The translations under genes and the position numbers were made by a program. DNA of 64,000 nucleotides. Origin: an uncultured delta proteobacterium (GTDB lineage: Bacteria > Desulfobacterota > Desulfobulbia > Desulfobulbales > Desulfurivibrionaceae). The notes beneath the pieces were generated by a model. It did not search any database. It had not been told where the DNA came from and saw nothing but the letters and a program-made list of their open reading frames with translations. The stretch is from assembly GCA_903869265.1 (NCBI GenBank), contig CAIPYE010000001.1, forward strand, positions 1 through 64,000, read 5' to 3'. This document shows, piece by piece, positions 1-9,700 of this stretch; the stretch's first letter is position 1, and every line of letters starts with the position of its first letter.

Positions 1-146
1 AGCAGGATGGCGGCAAGGATGTATTCGTTCATCATTCCGCAATTCAGGCCCAGGGCTTCAAATCCCTGCAGGAAGGCGCACGGGTTACCTTCGACGTTGT
101 CGACGGCCCCAAGGGACCCTCCGCAGCAAATGTCGTTCAACGCTAA
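1..146 (+). CDS. Cold-shock protein (CspA family), C-terminal part
   Basis: The window opens inside this gene; 48 codons remain, read from base 3. The remaining protein has the end of an RNP2-like strand (DVFVHHSAI), then [22 protein letters not shown], the usual end of a CspA-type single-stranded nucleic-acid-binding OB fold. Family members are RNA chaperones of about 66-70 residues, so roughly the last two thirds is visible. A strong terminator follows directly, so it is probably a monocistronic gene. It lies outside the integrated element. Confidence 0.93.
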   Translation, partial: QDGGKDVFVHHSAIQAQGFKSLQEGARVTFDVVDGPKGPSAANVVQR

Positions 147-167
147 AACCTGTTGAATGATATTTTA

Positions 168-196
168 AAGCCCCGCTTCGGCGGGGCTTTTTTTTG
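168..196 (+). terminator. Rho-independent terminator of the cold-shock gene
   Basis: A perfect 9-bp stem (AAGCCCCGC / GCGGGGCTT) closed by a TTCG tetraloop runs into a T tract, 21 bases after the stop codon. Confidence 0.93.
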
Positions 197-213
197 CGAA
201 AATTCTGTCGCTA

Positions 214-247
214 TAAAAATGGGTTACGGAGTCATCCGTAACCCATT
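214..247 (-). terminator. Original tRNA-Thr terminator, now stranded outside attL
   Basis: A 13-bp perfect stem around a GTCA loop reads into a T tract on the minus strand. It lies just beyond the 3' end of the tRNA-Thr fragment. Before integration it would have ended the tRNA transcript; the intact tRNA now uses an unrelated hairpin supplied by the element. Confidence 0.75.
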
Positions 248-255
248 CATTTTGC

Positions 256-300
256 TGGAGCCAACGAGCGGAGTCGAACCGCTGACCTACTGATTACGAA
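256..300 (-). repeat. attL: duplicated 3' part of tRNA-Thr
   Basis: These 45 bases are identical to the 3' 45 bases (through CCA) of the intact tRNA-Thr at the other end of the element. Identity stops exactly at the first base of the anticodon loop, the usual strand-exchange site for tyrosine integrases that use tRNA genes. The fragment has no 5' half and cannot be a functional tRNA. Just inside it is an inverted repeat, TGTGTC-N6-GACACA, that may be an integrase or accessory-protein site. Confidence 0.95.
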
Positions 301-378
301 ACTGTGTCCCGCATGACACAGCAAAGTAAACCGAGTTTAATCAACTTTAATACTCCTTGATTTATAAGCAAATTCACC

Positions 379-407
379 TTGACTGACCCGCTGATTAATT
401 CTATCAT
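379..407 (+). promoter_or_regulatory. Probable sigma70 promoter of the integrase
   Basis: TTGACT, 17 bases, TATCAT. The 10-bp tandem repeats start 13 bases after the -10 box, so bound protein there would cover the start of transcription; autorepression by integrase would fit. Confidence 0.5.
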
Positions 408-420
408 CTTTAATGAAATT

Positions 421-450
421 TAACCAATTTTAACCAATTTTAACCAATTC
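421..450 (+). repeat. Three tandem 10-bp repeats, TAACCAATTT
   Basis: Three head-to-tail copies (last base of the third differs) lie between the likely promoter and the integrase start. Tandem direct repeats at this place are typical of integrase arm-type or excisionase binding sites. Confidence 0.6.
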
Positions 451-470
451 CATGACACCGGCATGACACC
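450..470 (+). repeat. Arm-type site, left copy (ATGACACCGGCATGACACC)
   Basis: A 21-bp stretch, itself an imperfect tandem of CATGACACC, is found identically near the right end of the element in the same orientation. A third half-copy, GCATGACAC, lies beside attL. Sharing between the two ends and nowhere else I noticed suggests integrase arm-binding sites. Confidence 0.65.
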
Positions 471-503
471 GAAACTTCTGCTTAGCCCTTTTGGTTCAAG
501 GAA

Positions 504-1742
504 ATGACTGAAAAACTCGATGGAAAAACCAAGTTTACTGACACCAGGCTCCTGGCGCTGACTCCTCCGGAAGCAGGTCGTGCGTATTACACCGACACCA
601 CTCAGCCAGGGTTACGGCTACAGATCACCTCGGCCGGCACGATTACCTTTCAGTGTCGGGCATGGAGCAGTGAACACAAGCGCCCTATCACACAGACGCT
701 TGGCCGATACCCTACCCTTCCCATCGCAACCGCACGAAAACTCGCCGCCGAAGCCCTGGCCCGCATTCAGCGAGGCGCAGACCTGGAGCAGGAGCGCCGG
801 GATAAGCAGGCCGAGCAGACGCTCAACGCCGCGTTTCAGCGGCACATGAATGAATACGCAGCCGCGCACAATCGAGAGAAATACCGCATAACAACTGAAG
901 GCATATACCGCCAGCATGTCCAGCCAGCCTTGGGTAGCAAAAAGGTGTCAGAGATAAGCCCGGCCATGGTTGAAGCCTGGCACCGTGGATTGCTAACAAA
1001 AAAACGCTTACGCGGTGGGGGGACGATATCCAAAGCCACAGCCAACCGCGCCCTTGCCGCTATCCGCAGTCTGTACAACCACACCCTGCCCTCTCTCCCC
1101 AACCCGGCAGCGGGATGCAAACAGTTCCGGGAAACCAGTCGAGCCCGTTTTCTTCAGCCTGCCGAACTGAAAGCTTTTTTTGCTGCGGTGGCGGAAGAAC
1201 CTAACCGTGACATGGCCGAATATTTCATGCTCTCGATACTCACCGGTGCAAGGCGTGCTAATGTTCTTGGGATGCGCTGGGCTGACCTCGATTTTAACCT
1301 GGCCCTATGGACCGTGCCCGCGGATGAATCAAAAAACCATGAACATCTACAGATCCCCCTGCTGCCCGAGGCGATTGCAATCCTCATGGAGCGCAAACGG
1401 CGGGCTACCAGTATCTTCGTTTTTCCCTCACACGGCAAGACTGGCCACTTGCAAGAGCCTAAACGCGGCTGGCAACGCATATGCGAGCATGCAGGCCTGA
1501 AGGATGTCCGCATTCACGATCTGCGGCGGACAATGGGGAGTTACATGACCATTGGCGGCGCCAGCACGGCCATTACCGGAAAAGCCTTGGGGCACAAGAG
1601 CCAACAAGCCACGGCGATTTATGCCCGGCTAAACCTCGATCCGGTACGTTCAAGCATGGAGACCGCCGTGGGCCTGATGCTGGCTACTTCAAAATTACCG
1701 GAAGAAGAAAAAATCATTCCCCTGGAGGCCAGTAAGAAATGA
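504..1742 (+). CDS. int: Tyrosine site-specific integrase, DUF4102/P4 type
   Basis: A 412-residue recombinase that would insert and excise the element at tRNA-Thr. The N-terminal 100 residues match the DUF4102 arm-binding domain (TQPGLRLQI, LGRYPTLPIATAR), followed by a SAM-like core-binding domain and the catalytic domain. The catalytic set is complete: R250 in TGARRAN, H338 and R341 in HDLRR, H364 in LGHKS, and nucleophile Y373 in AIYARL. It is the first gene inside attL and is transcribed inward, as in P4-like elements. Its stop overlaps the start of the next gene (ATGA). The intact active site suggests the element can still move. Confidence 0.96.
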   Translation: MTEKLDGKTKFTDTRLLALTPPEAGRAYYTDTTQPGLRLQITSAGTITFQCRAWSSEHKRPITQTLGRYPTLPIATARKLAAEALARIQRGADLEQERRDKQAEQTLNAAFQRHMNEYAAAHNREKYRITTEGIYRQHVQPALGSKKVSEISPAMVEAWHRGLLTKKRLRGGGTISKATANRALAAIRSLYNHTLPSLPNPAAGCKQFRETSRARFLQPAELKAFFAAVAEEPNRDMAEYFMLSILTGARRANVLGMRWADLDFNLALWTVPADESKNHEHLQIPLLPEAIAILMERKRRATSIFVFPSHGKTGHLQEPKRGWQRICEHAGLKDVRIHDLRRTMGSYMTIGGASTAITGKALGHKSQQATAIYARLNLDPVRSSMETAVGLMLATSKLPEEEKIIPLEASKK

Positions 1743-2191
1743 TCGATGAATCCCCATTTGAAGACGATGACCCAGGCGGTCTAGGATGGCAGGGTTACGC
1801 TATGAGCATGCTTGAAACCGCGCTTGCAGATGGAGAAGAACCTTCACAGAAGACAATTGCCAACGTTTTATCAGAGACGATGGATATAGGAATACCAAAG
1901 CCGGTACAAGAATATCTGATCACCATTTTACGCAAAAAACCCAGGCTCTCTGGCACGGCCAGCAAAAGCCGCATGGACAGACCTAGCGTGGATATGATGT
2001 TCGGTGTCCCCCTGGCCGAGCGCAATGAAAAAATCAAACTTAGATACCTTGAATTAACGAGGCTCAATAGATCCAAAACTGCCGCCATTTCCCAATTACT
2101 AGACGAAGAAATAACTTTGAAAAAATGCGGAAAACGCCTTGAATACAGCACTGTGGAGCAAATCATAAAGAATACCCACCTAGAAGGGTAA
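1739..2191 (+). CDS. Unknown 150-aa protein of the element
   Basis: I do not recognise a family. The protein is acidic at the N terminus (DESPFEDDDPGG) and basic and helical in the second half, with two possible helix-turn-helix-like stretches (RSKTAAISQLLDEEI and TVEQIIKN). The ATGA overlap with the integrase shows translational coupling. Position between integrase and an AlpA-like gene suggests a role in regulation or excision, but that is guesswork. Confidence 0.75.
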   Translation: MIDESPFEDDDPGGLGWQGYAMSMLETALADGEEPSQKTIANVLSETMDIGIPKPVQEYLITILRKKPRLSGTASKSRMDRPSVDMMFGVPLAERNEKIKLRYLELTRLNRSKTAAISQLLDEEITLKKCGKRLEYSTVEQIIKNTHLEG

Positions 2192-2282
2192 TTCAAATAA
2201 TTAGTTAGACATACCCCCACACTGAATGCAAATCGGTTTTACTCCCTTTAAGTCAAAAGTATCCAACTTAAGGAGGAAAACC

Positions 2283-2498
2283 ATGCAGCATCTCAGCCCC
2301 CCACAAGCCGCCGCATATCTAAATGCGACAGGACTCTCATTCACACTGGGCACCTTGAACACATGGCGGCATGAAGGCCGTGGTCCGAAATACCTTAAGC
2401 TGGCACGCCGGATCTTCTATCGCCAAACAGATCTCGACCAATTTATCGCCAAGGCCGGTGTCGTCATTGAGACGGCAGACAGCCCCCTCGCTGCATAA
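2283..2498 (+). CDS. AlpA/excisionase-like helix-turn-helix protein
   Basis: A 71-residue MerR/HTH_17-type DNA-binding protein: LSPPQAAAYLN is the first helix pair, TLNTWRHEGRGPKYLKLARRIFYRQTDL is the recognition helix and wing, as in AlpA and Xis proteins. In P4-like elements such proteins activate the integrase and aid excision. The start was chosen because AAGGAGG lies 6 bases upstream; an earlier in-frame ATG lacks a ribosome site. It is followed after 13 bases by the primase gene. Confidence 0.85.
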   Translation: MQHLSPPQAAAYLNATGLSFTLGTLNTWRHEGRGPKYLKLARRIFYRQTDLDQFIAKAGVVIETADSPLAA

Positions 2499-2511
2499 GC
2501 GGGGGAATAGA

Positions 2512-4401
2512 ATGTCATCACCGGCCACCCCACTCAGTTTTGCCCTCGCCCTCGCCGAAAAGAGGGTCGCAGTTTTTCCTCTCCGCCCTAACGAGAAGCT
2601 TCCCTACTCAAAGCTAGCCATCGGCGGCGGCTGGCCTGATGTGTCAACCACAGTCCCGCAGCAGATAGAGGCCTGGAGCAAGCAGTTTCCCGGCTGCAAC
2701 TGGGGCGTCGATTGTGGCAAGTCCGAACTATTTGTTATCGACGTAGATGTCAAGGACGGCAAGGACGGCGGGGCCACCCTCGCCCAGCTTGAAACCGTCC
2801 ACGGAAAGCTTCCTCGCACTTTCACTGTGCAAACTCCCACTGGTGGCCGCCACCACTATTTCAAAGGTAGCGGCAAGACCACCGCTGGCGCCCTTGGCAC
2901 AGGTCTCGATATCCGATCAGCCGGGGGCTACGTCGTTTCCCCCGGCTCAGTCATCAACGGCAAAGCCTACCTTCCCCTGAGTAAAGGTTTTACCTTGGCC
3001 GATGCCCCCAGCCGGATCGTGGCCGCCGCAGGTGAGACCAAGGAGCGCACCCCCGATCACCAGACACCCGCCTGCGAGTTGGACCTGGAGCACAATATCG
3101 AACGCGCCACCCGCTACCTACAACTCGATGCACCGGAGGCGGTCCAAGGTGACAGCGGGGACCACACAACATTCGCCGCGGCTTGCCGGGTTCGGGATAT
3201 GGGCGTCACTGAAAATACCTGTGTCCAGCTTATGCTGGAGTACTGGAATAACATCAAGGCACTGCCGCCCTGGTCTCCCGAGGACTTGGCCAAGAAAGTT
3301 CGCAACGCTTACCGTTACGCCCAGGAAAAAGCGGGGCATGACACGCCCGACGCTATGTTCACCGATGAACCCGGTAGCCCAATCACCCAGGCGCCCGCCA
3401 GTGTTAAAAGCTACAATTCCTCCGCACTTCGTGAATTCTGCATGAAGGTTGAATCCTTTCAAAAAATATCCCTGCCGCCCCGCGAAAAGATCCTGGACCC
3501 GTTTGTACTGGCGCAAGCGATAATTCTGCTAACCGCAGAACGCGGTATAGGGAAAACCACCTTTCTGATACACATGCTCGCATCCATTACGTGCGGGGCA
3601 CACTTCGGCCCCTGGGCTACGATAACCCCGGCCCCGTGCCTTTATCTCGATGCCGAGCTGGTCCCCCAGGATCTGCAATCCCGCCTTGAAGGGCTGCCCA
3701 ACGAACGCAAAGCCCCCTTTTTCGTGCTCTCCGATGCGGTGCTTGTTGAAAACGGTCTACCCAAAAGCAACATATGCTCTCCCTCCTGGCGAGCGGCCAT
3801 GAAAGAACTGCTGCTCAGCCTTGGCGTCAAGGTCTGGGCGCTGGACAACCTTTCAAGTGCCACGGTCGGGGCCTCCGATGAAAACGATTCCAAGGACTGG
3901 CGCGAGATCAACGCATGGCTTTTGGATCTCCGATATGCAGGGATAACAAGCATACTCGTCCATCACACCAACAAAGCGGGCACGCAGCGGGGCACGCATT
4001 CAAGAGAGGACAATATCGACTTCAGCATCCTTTTGAAACGCCCAGCCGGATACAAGCTTACAGATGGTGCGAGTTTCGACGTGGTTTTCACCAAGGCCCG
4101 CCTGCCACTCTGCGATTTAGCAAAAATAAGCGACGTGAGCATGCGTCTTGATGCAGCGGGAGAGTGGCAGATCAATCGGCCAAAACAAAACACCCGGAGG
4201 GAAGTGCTGGCCATGGTAGCGGATGGCCTTCGCAACAAAGAGATATGCGCCCGAACCGGCCTCAAAGCCCCCAACGTTAGCAACCATTTAAAGAAGTTGA
4301 AGACGGAGGGCTTTATTGACGATGACGGGCGGTTAACCCGCAAAGGTCGGGGAATTTTGGATGATCCGTTTACCGATGAAAGTTTGTTCACTGCCGAATG
4401 A
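2512..4401 (+). CDS. Primase-polymerase/helicase replication initiator
   Basis: A 629-residue protein with three parts. Residues 1-190 are a bifunctional primase/polymerase (archaeo-eukaryotic primase fold), with the acidic pair D77/D79 in VIDVDVKDG and the GGRHHYF motif. A linker with a primase C-terminal-like helical part follows. Residues about 320-520 are a RepA-like hexameric helicase, Walker A GIGKTT with K348, Walker B in CLYLDAEL. The last 80 residues are a helix-turn-helix (DGLRNKEICARTGLKAPNV), likely the origin-binding part. Combined primase-helicases drive replication of P4-like satellites from iteron origins. Here such repeats begin inside the stop region of the gene. The start at the ATG after GGGGGAATAGA is preferred because longer versions overlap the AlpA gene. 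Confidence 0.9.
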   Translation: MSSPATPLSFALALAEKRVAVFPLRPNEKLPYSKLAIGGGWPDVSTTVPQQIEAWSKQFPGCNWGVDCGKSELFVIDVDVKDGKDGGATLAQLETVHGKLPRTFTVQTPTGGRHHYFKGSGKTTAGALGTGLDIRSAGGYVVSPGSVINGKAYLPLSKGFTLADAPSRIVAAAGETKERTPDHQTPACELDLEHNIERATRYLQLDAPEAVQGDSGDHTTFAAACRVRDMGVTENTCVQLMLEYWNNIKALPPWSPEDLAKKVRNAYRYAQEKAGHDTPDAMFTDEPGSPITQAPASVKSYNSSALREFCMKVESFQKISLPPREKILDPFVLAQAIILLTAERGIGKTTFLIHMLASITCGAHFGPWATITPAPCLYLDAELVPQDLQSRLEGLPNERKAPFFVLSDAVLVENGLPKSNICSPSWRAAMKELLLSLGVKVWALDNLSSATVGASDENDSKDWREINAWLLDLRYAGITSILVHHTNKAGTQRGTHSREDNIDFSILLKRPAGYKLTDGASFDVVFTKARLPLCDLAKISDVSMRLDAAGEWQINRPKQNTRREVLAMVADGLRNKEICARTGLKAPNVSNHLKKLKTEGFIDDDGRLTRKGRGILDDPFTDESLFTAE

Positions 4402-4562
4402 ACAAACTTTTTCACCGATTCAAATTTTAATGAACAAGAAATGAACAAACAGGGAACAAACGTTAGAGCCACAAGGGATTACAAGAAGTTCACCAGTGAA
4501 CAAAAAGTGAACAAGTTTGTTCATTCACTTCACACACCCTTAGGGTGTGAAAAGTGAACAAA
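4383..4562. other. Candidate replication origin with TGAACAA iterons
   Basis: Eight matches to TGAACAA(A/G) occur in 180 bases, six direct (from 4399, 4431, 4442, 4497, 4508, 4555) and two inverted (4383, 4516), plus one near-match (4453). Two form back-to-back pairs; one pair spans the primase stop codon. A 7-bp perfect hairpin (CACACCC-TTA-GGGTGTG) lies between the last copies. Clustering just after the primase-helicase gene fits an iteron origin read by its C-terminal helix-turn-helix. Confidence 0.65.
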
Positions 4563-4772
4563 ATGAAAAAGCTACACACCTGATAACCCCCAGACCACCC
4601 TTAATAGGGGGGTGATTAGTTGACTACGTTTTACCCCGTTTGACCACGTTCTCTACACTGCGCTTTCTGGCTAGGAAAAAGTTTAAGACGGTTTAAGGGC
4701 AGTTAAGCAACAGAGACTTAAACCCATGGCGATACACAACTGATACCCCCTGAGGGGAAAGGAGAACACAAC
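4563..4772 (+). promoter_or_regulatory. Leader region of the virion-protein operon
   Basis: No gene is seen. The stretch holds a weak hairpin around CCACCCTTAATAGGGGGG and two copies of TTGACYACGTT at 4620 and 4640, exactly 20 bp apart on the same helical face. It ends with the ribosome site AAAGGAG. I see no convincing sigma70 -10 box at a correct distance, so transcription may need an activator, perhaps from a helper phage. Confidence 0.35.
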
Positions 4773-4949
4773 ATGGCCTTACCAACCCCACTTCCCATCA
4801 TCACGCCTGAAGAGACAGCCGCTATTGAAATCTTTCATGCTCGTACCGATAGGGAGTTCCGTCGAGCGCTCGCAGTGTGGGAAATGACCGAAGCATACAA
4901 GGATTCCCCAGAGGACAGCGCCCCGGAGGAGATAACGAAATGCCCATGA
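4773..4949 (+). CDS. Small protein, first gene of the virion operon
   Basis: A 58-residue protein beginning MALPTPLPIITPEETAAIEI. Unrecognised. Supported by a good ribosome site (AAAGGAG, 8 bases before ATG), length free of stops, and overlap of its end with the start of the next gene, which suggests coupling. Acidic and probably helical; it could be a virion accessory or assembly factor. Confidence 0.65.
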   Translation: MALPTPLPIITPEETAAIEIFHARTDREFRRALAVWEMTEAYKDSPEDSAPEEITKCP

Positions 4950-6703
4950 TTCCCCAGTACCAGCGTCAGATCGACAGCCCGCTTACTCTCGGAGCGCCGA
5001 AGCAGAGTATCAATTCCCCCATAGAGGCGTTTGGCGGGGCCGCGGCCAAGGACGTTGGCGCCATGGGCGACACCGCCGGGAAGCTCGGCAACGCCATGGC
5101 GCAGATCGCCGTGCAGCAGAAAGAGAAGGAAGACTCGGCTTCCCTGAATGTCGTCACCAAGCAGTACCTGGACTGGGATCGGGACTACCAGGAAGGGGTG
5201 TATGCCATTCGGGGCGCGGACGCCAACCTTGATCTGGTCACGAAATCCAAGGATGACCGGAACGCCAAGATAGAGGAGCTGGCCGGAACCCTCCGGTCGC
5301 CCGCGCTTGGCGAGGCCCTGCGGGAAAAGTTGCTGCACACTTACAACTCCGGGCAGACACTCACCGCTCGGCATATCCGCTCCCAGATGGAAGATTGGGG
5401 GAAGAAGAGCCAGGCCGAGGTAGCGCAGGGGCATCTTGACTCCCTGACCGACTCGGCAGCATCGTTAGCCCCCGAAGAGGTGGAAGCCGGGTACGCCACC
5501 AGAGTGTTGCCCGAGTTGGCAGCCTTGGCCAAACTCACCGGTACCCCGGTTGAGGAACTGGTACGCAAGACCAAGGACGATCTTTTCGCCAACACCGTGA
5601 AGCAGGCCATTGCCACCGGGGATCACCCTCGGGCCAACGCACTCTTGGCTCGTTGGAAAGATGACATCGATGCAGGCACCCGTGCCTCGCTCACTGATTC
5701 CCTGCGCAAGAAGACCATCGATATTGAGGCATATGCCCTTGCCAAGAACGCTGTTGGGATGGATGGCAAGACCCTGAACAAATATCTTGACTCCCTGGAC
5801 AATGAAACACGGGACGCAGTGCGTCACGAGGTAAATATTTTGGAGGCGAACAAGCATAGGCAGGAAAGCGAGCTTGCGGGTTCATTCCTCGATAAGTGGG
5901 ATACGCAGATTCATAATCAAAAGAATCCGATACCAACTCGAGGCGCGTTCGTGGAGCAAGTGTACGGCGCATTGCCCGGCAAGGAGTTTGTAACCGCGCG
6001 GCACGCGGCAATCAGCATGTTCGACGCCGAGGTCTCCCGCAGGAGTGGCGGAACTCCCGGCGAGAAAGAATACCAGAAGGCCCTGGCCACGGCGCAGGCG
6101 GAATCCTACGTATTAAAAAACGGGATTACCGATCCAAACCAGGCGTTCTCCATGGTGAAGAAAGGCATGTTCCCCGCAGAGATCACCGTGGAGCTGCGGA
6201 ACATCATCGCCAAGAACGCCGAAGATCCCAGTGTCGGCAAGTTCGTTACCGACTTTTCAAATGAGCGGGAAAGCCTGCTCTCGGACAAGGACGCACGGCA
6301 GAAGTTTGAAAACAAGTACGCCGCTGATATCCGGCAGGCCCAGGCGGACAAGGGTAGCAAGCTGAACGATGCGGAGAAAAGGGGCATCGGGGAAAGGCTC
6401 CTGAAGTCTCACGCGGACCATTATATCGCCCGAGCCTTCGGCAGGCAGGATGACTACACCGAAACGTACGAAAAACAGCCCGAAATAGACACGCAGGCCT
6501 TCAAGCGGGCCGCGCCCCCTGCCCCATTACCTTCTCTGTTACAGGATATCCAAGACCCGGAAGGGAAATACGTCAAAAAGTTTGGCAGGGATGCAGTGAG
6601 CAAAGCCTTTGTTGATCAGCGGCTGGGCGTGGTCAGGATCATCTCCGGCAAGAAGAAGTATATCGTCGGTTTCGATGGACAGATTAAGGAGGACTTGAAC
6701 TGA
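4940..6703 (+). CDS. Probable internal virion protein (gp15-like)
   Basis: A 587-residue, largely helical protein. The N terminus MPMIPQYQRQ is a recurring start among podovirus internal or ejection proteins that precede the giant gp16-type protein. No enzyme motif is visible. GGAGGAG lies 9 bases before the chosen ATG. Its stop shares a base with the next start (TGATG). In T7, gp15 with gp14 and gp16 forms the tube that carries DNA through the cell envelope. Assignment rests on N-terminal resemblance, size and gene order, so it is moderate. Confidence 0.6.
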   Translation: MPMIPQYQRQIDSPLTLGAPKQSINSPIEAFGGAAAKDVGAMGDTAGKLGNAMAQIAVQQKEKEDSASLNVVTKQYLDWDRDYQEGVYAIRGADANLDLVTKSKDDRNAKIEELAGTLRSPALGEALREKLLHTYNSGQTLTARHIRSQMEDWGKKSQAEVAQGHLDSLTDSAASLAPEEVEAGYATRVLPELAALAKLTGTPVEELVRKTKDDLFANTVKQAIATGDHPRANALLARWKDDIDAGTRASLTDSLRKKTIDIEAYALAKNAVGMDGKTLNKYLDSLDNETRDAVRHEVNILEANKHRQESELAGSFLDKWDTQIHNQKNPIPTRGAFVEQVYGALPGKEFVTARHAAISMFDAEVSRRSGGTPGEKEYQKALATAQAESYVLKNGITDPNQAFSMVKKGMFPAEITVELRNIIAKNAEDPSVGKFVTDFSNERESLLSDKDARQKFENKYAADIRQAQADKGSKLNDAEKRGIGERLLKSHADHYIARAFGRQDDYTETYEKQPEIDTQAFKRAAPPAPLPSLLQDIQDPEGKYVKKFGRDAVSKAFVDQRLGVVRIISGKKKYIVGFDGQIKEDLN

Positions 6704-9700
6704 TGGGTATCTTTCGTAGAGAAGACGGGACAATTGAGCATATTGACCCACTACCGGCCATGGGAGATGTGATGGTCGCCACGGTGGACGTCAACCCCGA
6801 TGACTTGGCCGAAGTGCATAGCCTGGCAAAGCAGTTGCGCCTTTCCCCTGATGTCGTCAGCATGAATCGCCCTCTCGCTAAGCGGATGGCCGCCGCGCCC
6901 GATCTCGGTGTCATCGACAACACCGCCCCTGTTCTGGCCGGCATGGGAAGGGACTATGGCTTCATGGCCCTGGCCTCTGATGACCTATATAACCTGGCCA
7001 AGATCGAACAGAAAATATCCGCTGCCAAGCCTAAGCAGGAGTGGTGGAAAGACGTTATCCAGCCCACCCCCTCCCGCGCCTTGGCCTCGTACCAGAAAGG
7101 AACTGGAGGCATGTATCAATGGCTCGGCGAGGGGCTGGGCTCCGATTGGCTCACGAACACCGGTAAGGGAATCAAAGAGGATGCCGCACTGGTCGAAAAG
7201 CAGATTGTAAGCGAGCATCCCGTTGACCCGAACTCCACCAAGGGCGCGGTGAGTTCCGCGCTTTCCAGTATGTATCTGCAAGCTCCGTTCATGGCGGTTG
7301 GGGCGCTGGCCAATACCGCAAAGAATGCTACCGCGCTTTCCCTGAGTATGATGGGTTACAACACCGCAGGACAGACGTATGCCGACAGACGGGACAAGGG
7401 GTTCAGCCCAATGGCCTCAGGATTCTCAGCGGCGTGGGATGGCGTGGTAGAAGTAGGCACGGAGCTTCTACCGACCAAGACCCTGTTCGAGATGATGAAA
7501 CCGGCTGCGCGGGTTGGGTTCGGGAAGCTGGCCCTGAAGATTGGAGAGTTGTACGGAGAAGAAATGCTCGGGGAGTCAACCGCCACCTTCTTGCAGGACT
7601 CGAACGACAAAGTGATGACTTCTCCGGACATGAATCTTCAGCAGCGGGTAGACAAGCTGGGAGAATACTTCAGCTCTGGCGAGGCATACCAGAACTGGAT
7701 TAACACCATCAAGTCCACCGCCGTGCAGACTACCCTCATGGCCGGTAGCGGCGCCGGGATGAACCGAGTAGCCAATCGTGTCTACGAAGGAAAGTTCAAG
7801 GCTGCCCAGGAGCAGCAGCAGAAGCTGGTTGACGTCTTCACCTCGGCTGAGGCATCAAAACTCAATACCCGATCTCCTGAGCTATTCTCGGAATTCGCCC
7901 AGAGAGCAGCAGACCAGCACGGGGTAGGCACGGTGTACTTGCAGGCAGACCGGGTACTTGAGGAAGCGCAGAAAGCCGGAATAGCGCAGGAAGAAATCCC
8001 CCCCTGGCTGGAGAAGTACGGGGTGACTCAGAACGATTTCACCGCGGCTCTGGTATCCGGCGGTAACGTGGAGATGGAAACCGGTAAGATTGCCGCCGGG
8101 TTGAAAGATGATCCGATCCTCTCCTCTCTGCAAAACGACATGATGATCGACCCGGAAGCCCACCCTGCCAGCAGGGTAGAAAATGGCGTGGTGGCCGAGC
8201 AGGAGCATCTTGCCAGACTGAATGACTTGCACCAGCAAGAACAGGATCGCCTTATCCAACCTGAAGATATGGACTCCTGGGAAGAATCTGTCCTTGCCCA
8301 AGAAGGTTTGCGGGGCCGAGTCAAGAAAGAATCCCTGCTCCCCCTGGTGGCCAGAGCAAACGTGTTGGGCAAGCTGACCGGGGGGCCTGCCATCGAGCAC
8401 TTGAACCGGATGTTGGAGCCCACCGGATTACGGGCCATGAAGTTGAGGGATTTTCAGGCAGCCGGGCAAGCGGTTGATGTTAATGAAACCCCTGTTCGTG
8501 AGACACAAACAGCTTTGTCCTTTACCGGTGAGACACAAAAATACCAGCAACAGCAGGACACGCCCCTCGGCGCACTCAGCCAAGAGGGCGGCCAGAATGT
8601 CATATCCCTGTTTGAGAAGGCCGACAAGTCCACCTTCCTTCATGAAACCGGCCACATCTTCCTGAACGACCTGAAGCACATGGCCGAAACCCAAGGGGTT
8701 CAAACCGAAGTGTGGAACGCTACCAAGCAATGGCTGAGCGTTGGTGAGGATGGGGCAATTACCAAGGAGATGCACGAACAGTTCGCCGAGCATTTCGAGG
8801 CGTACTTGATGGAGGGGAAAGCCCCGACCATTGAACTCCGCAATGCCTTCCGCACCTTCAAGCGCTGGTTGACTCATATTTACGAGATGATGAAATCCGG
8901 TAGGTTCGGCCAGCGGGATCACGTTGAACTCTCCCCTGAAGTCAGCAGCATCTTCGACCGGCTCCTTGCCACTGAACAGGAGATCAAGCAGGCCCAGGAA
9001 CACTCCGCCCTGGTTGCCATGCTTGATGATCAGTTGCTGAACAACACCGGGTTCAGCAAGGAGCAGATAGACGAATACCGCCGGGTAGCCCGGCAGTCTG
9101 AGGACTCGGCTCGCGAGAAGCGGGATGACCACAAGTTGGCCGGAAGCAAAGAGCGGCTGAAAGGCTGGCGGGCGCAGGCGACCGGAGAATTTAAGAAAGT
9201 TCCCGTTGTTGCCTTTACAGACTTCCTCTCCCGCAACGCGGGCGGGGAATACGGAAAGGGCGTGGGGATAAGCAAGCAATCAATCCTCGATGCCTTCGGG
9301 GAGGTGAAGCTGCCAAGTCTGCCAGGCTTATGGCGCAAGGACGGGATGGATGTCAACCAGGCCATCGCTGAGCATGGGGACAAGTTTGGATACGAGACCG
9401 CCGCCGGCTTTGTGAGCGCCCTCATCGCCATGCAGCCGCGTGAGCTATGGCTTGACAAGCGAGTGGCGCAGCTTGAGGCGCAGCACATCATGGCCCAAGA
9501 CACAAACGAGGCCATCCGCACCGCGGGCCTACGGAAGATGCTGGAGATAGAGTCGAAGTGGCTTGAAAAGCAGATCGAACGGGCGCAGGAAAAAGCAGAA
9601 AAAGAAAAAATAAGCAACGCCTTTCGGCAAGCCAAGGTCGCTGCCATCCCCCCGGAGATAATGAAAGCTTGGGCGGAACAGGTGGTGGCCGGTCGCAATC

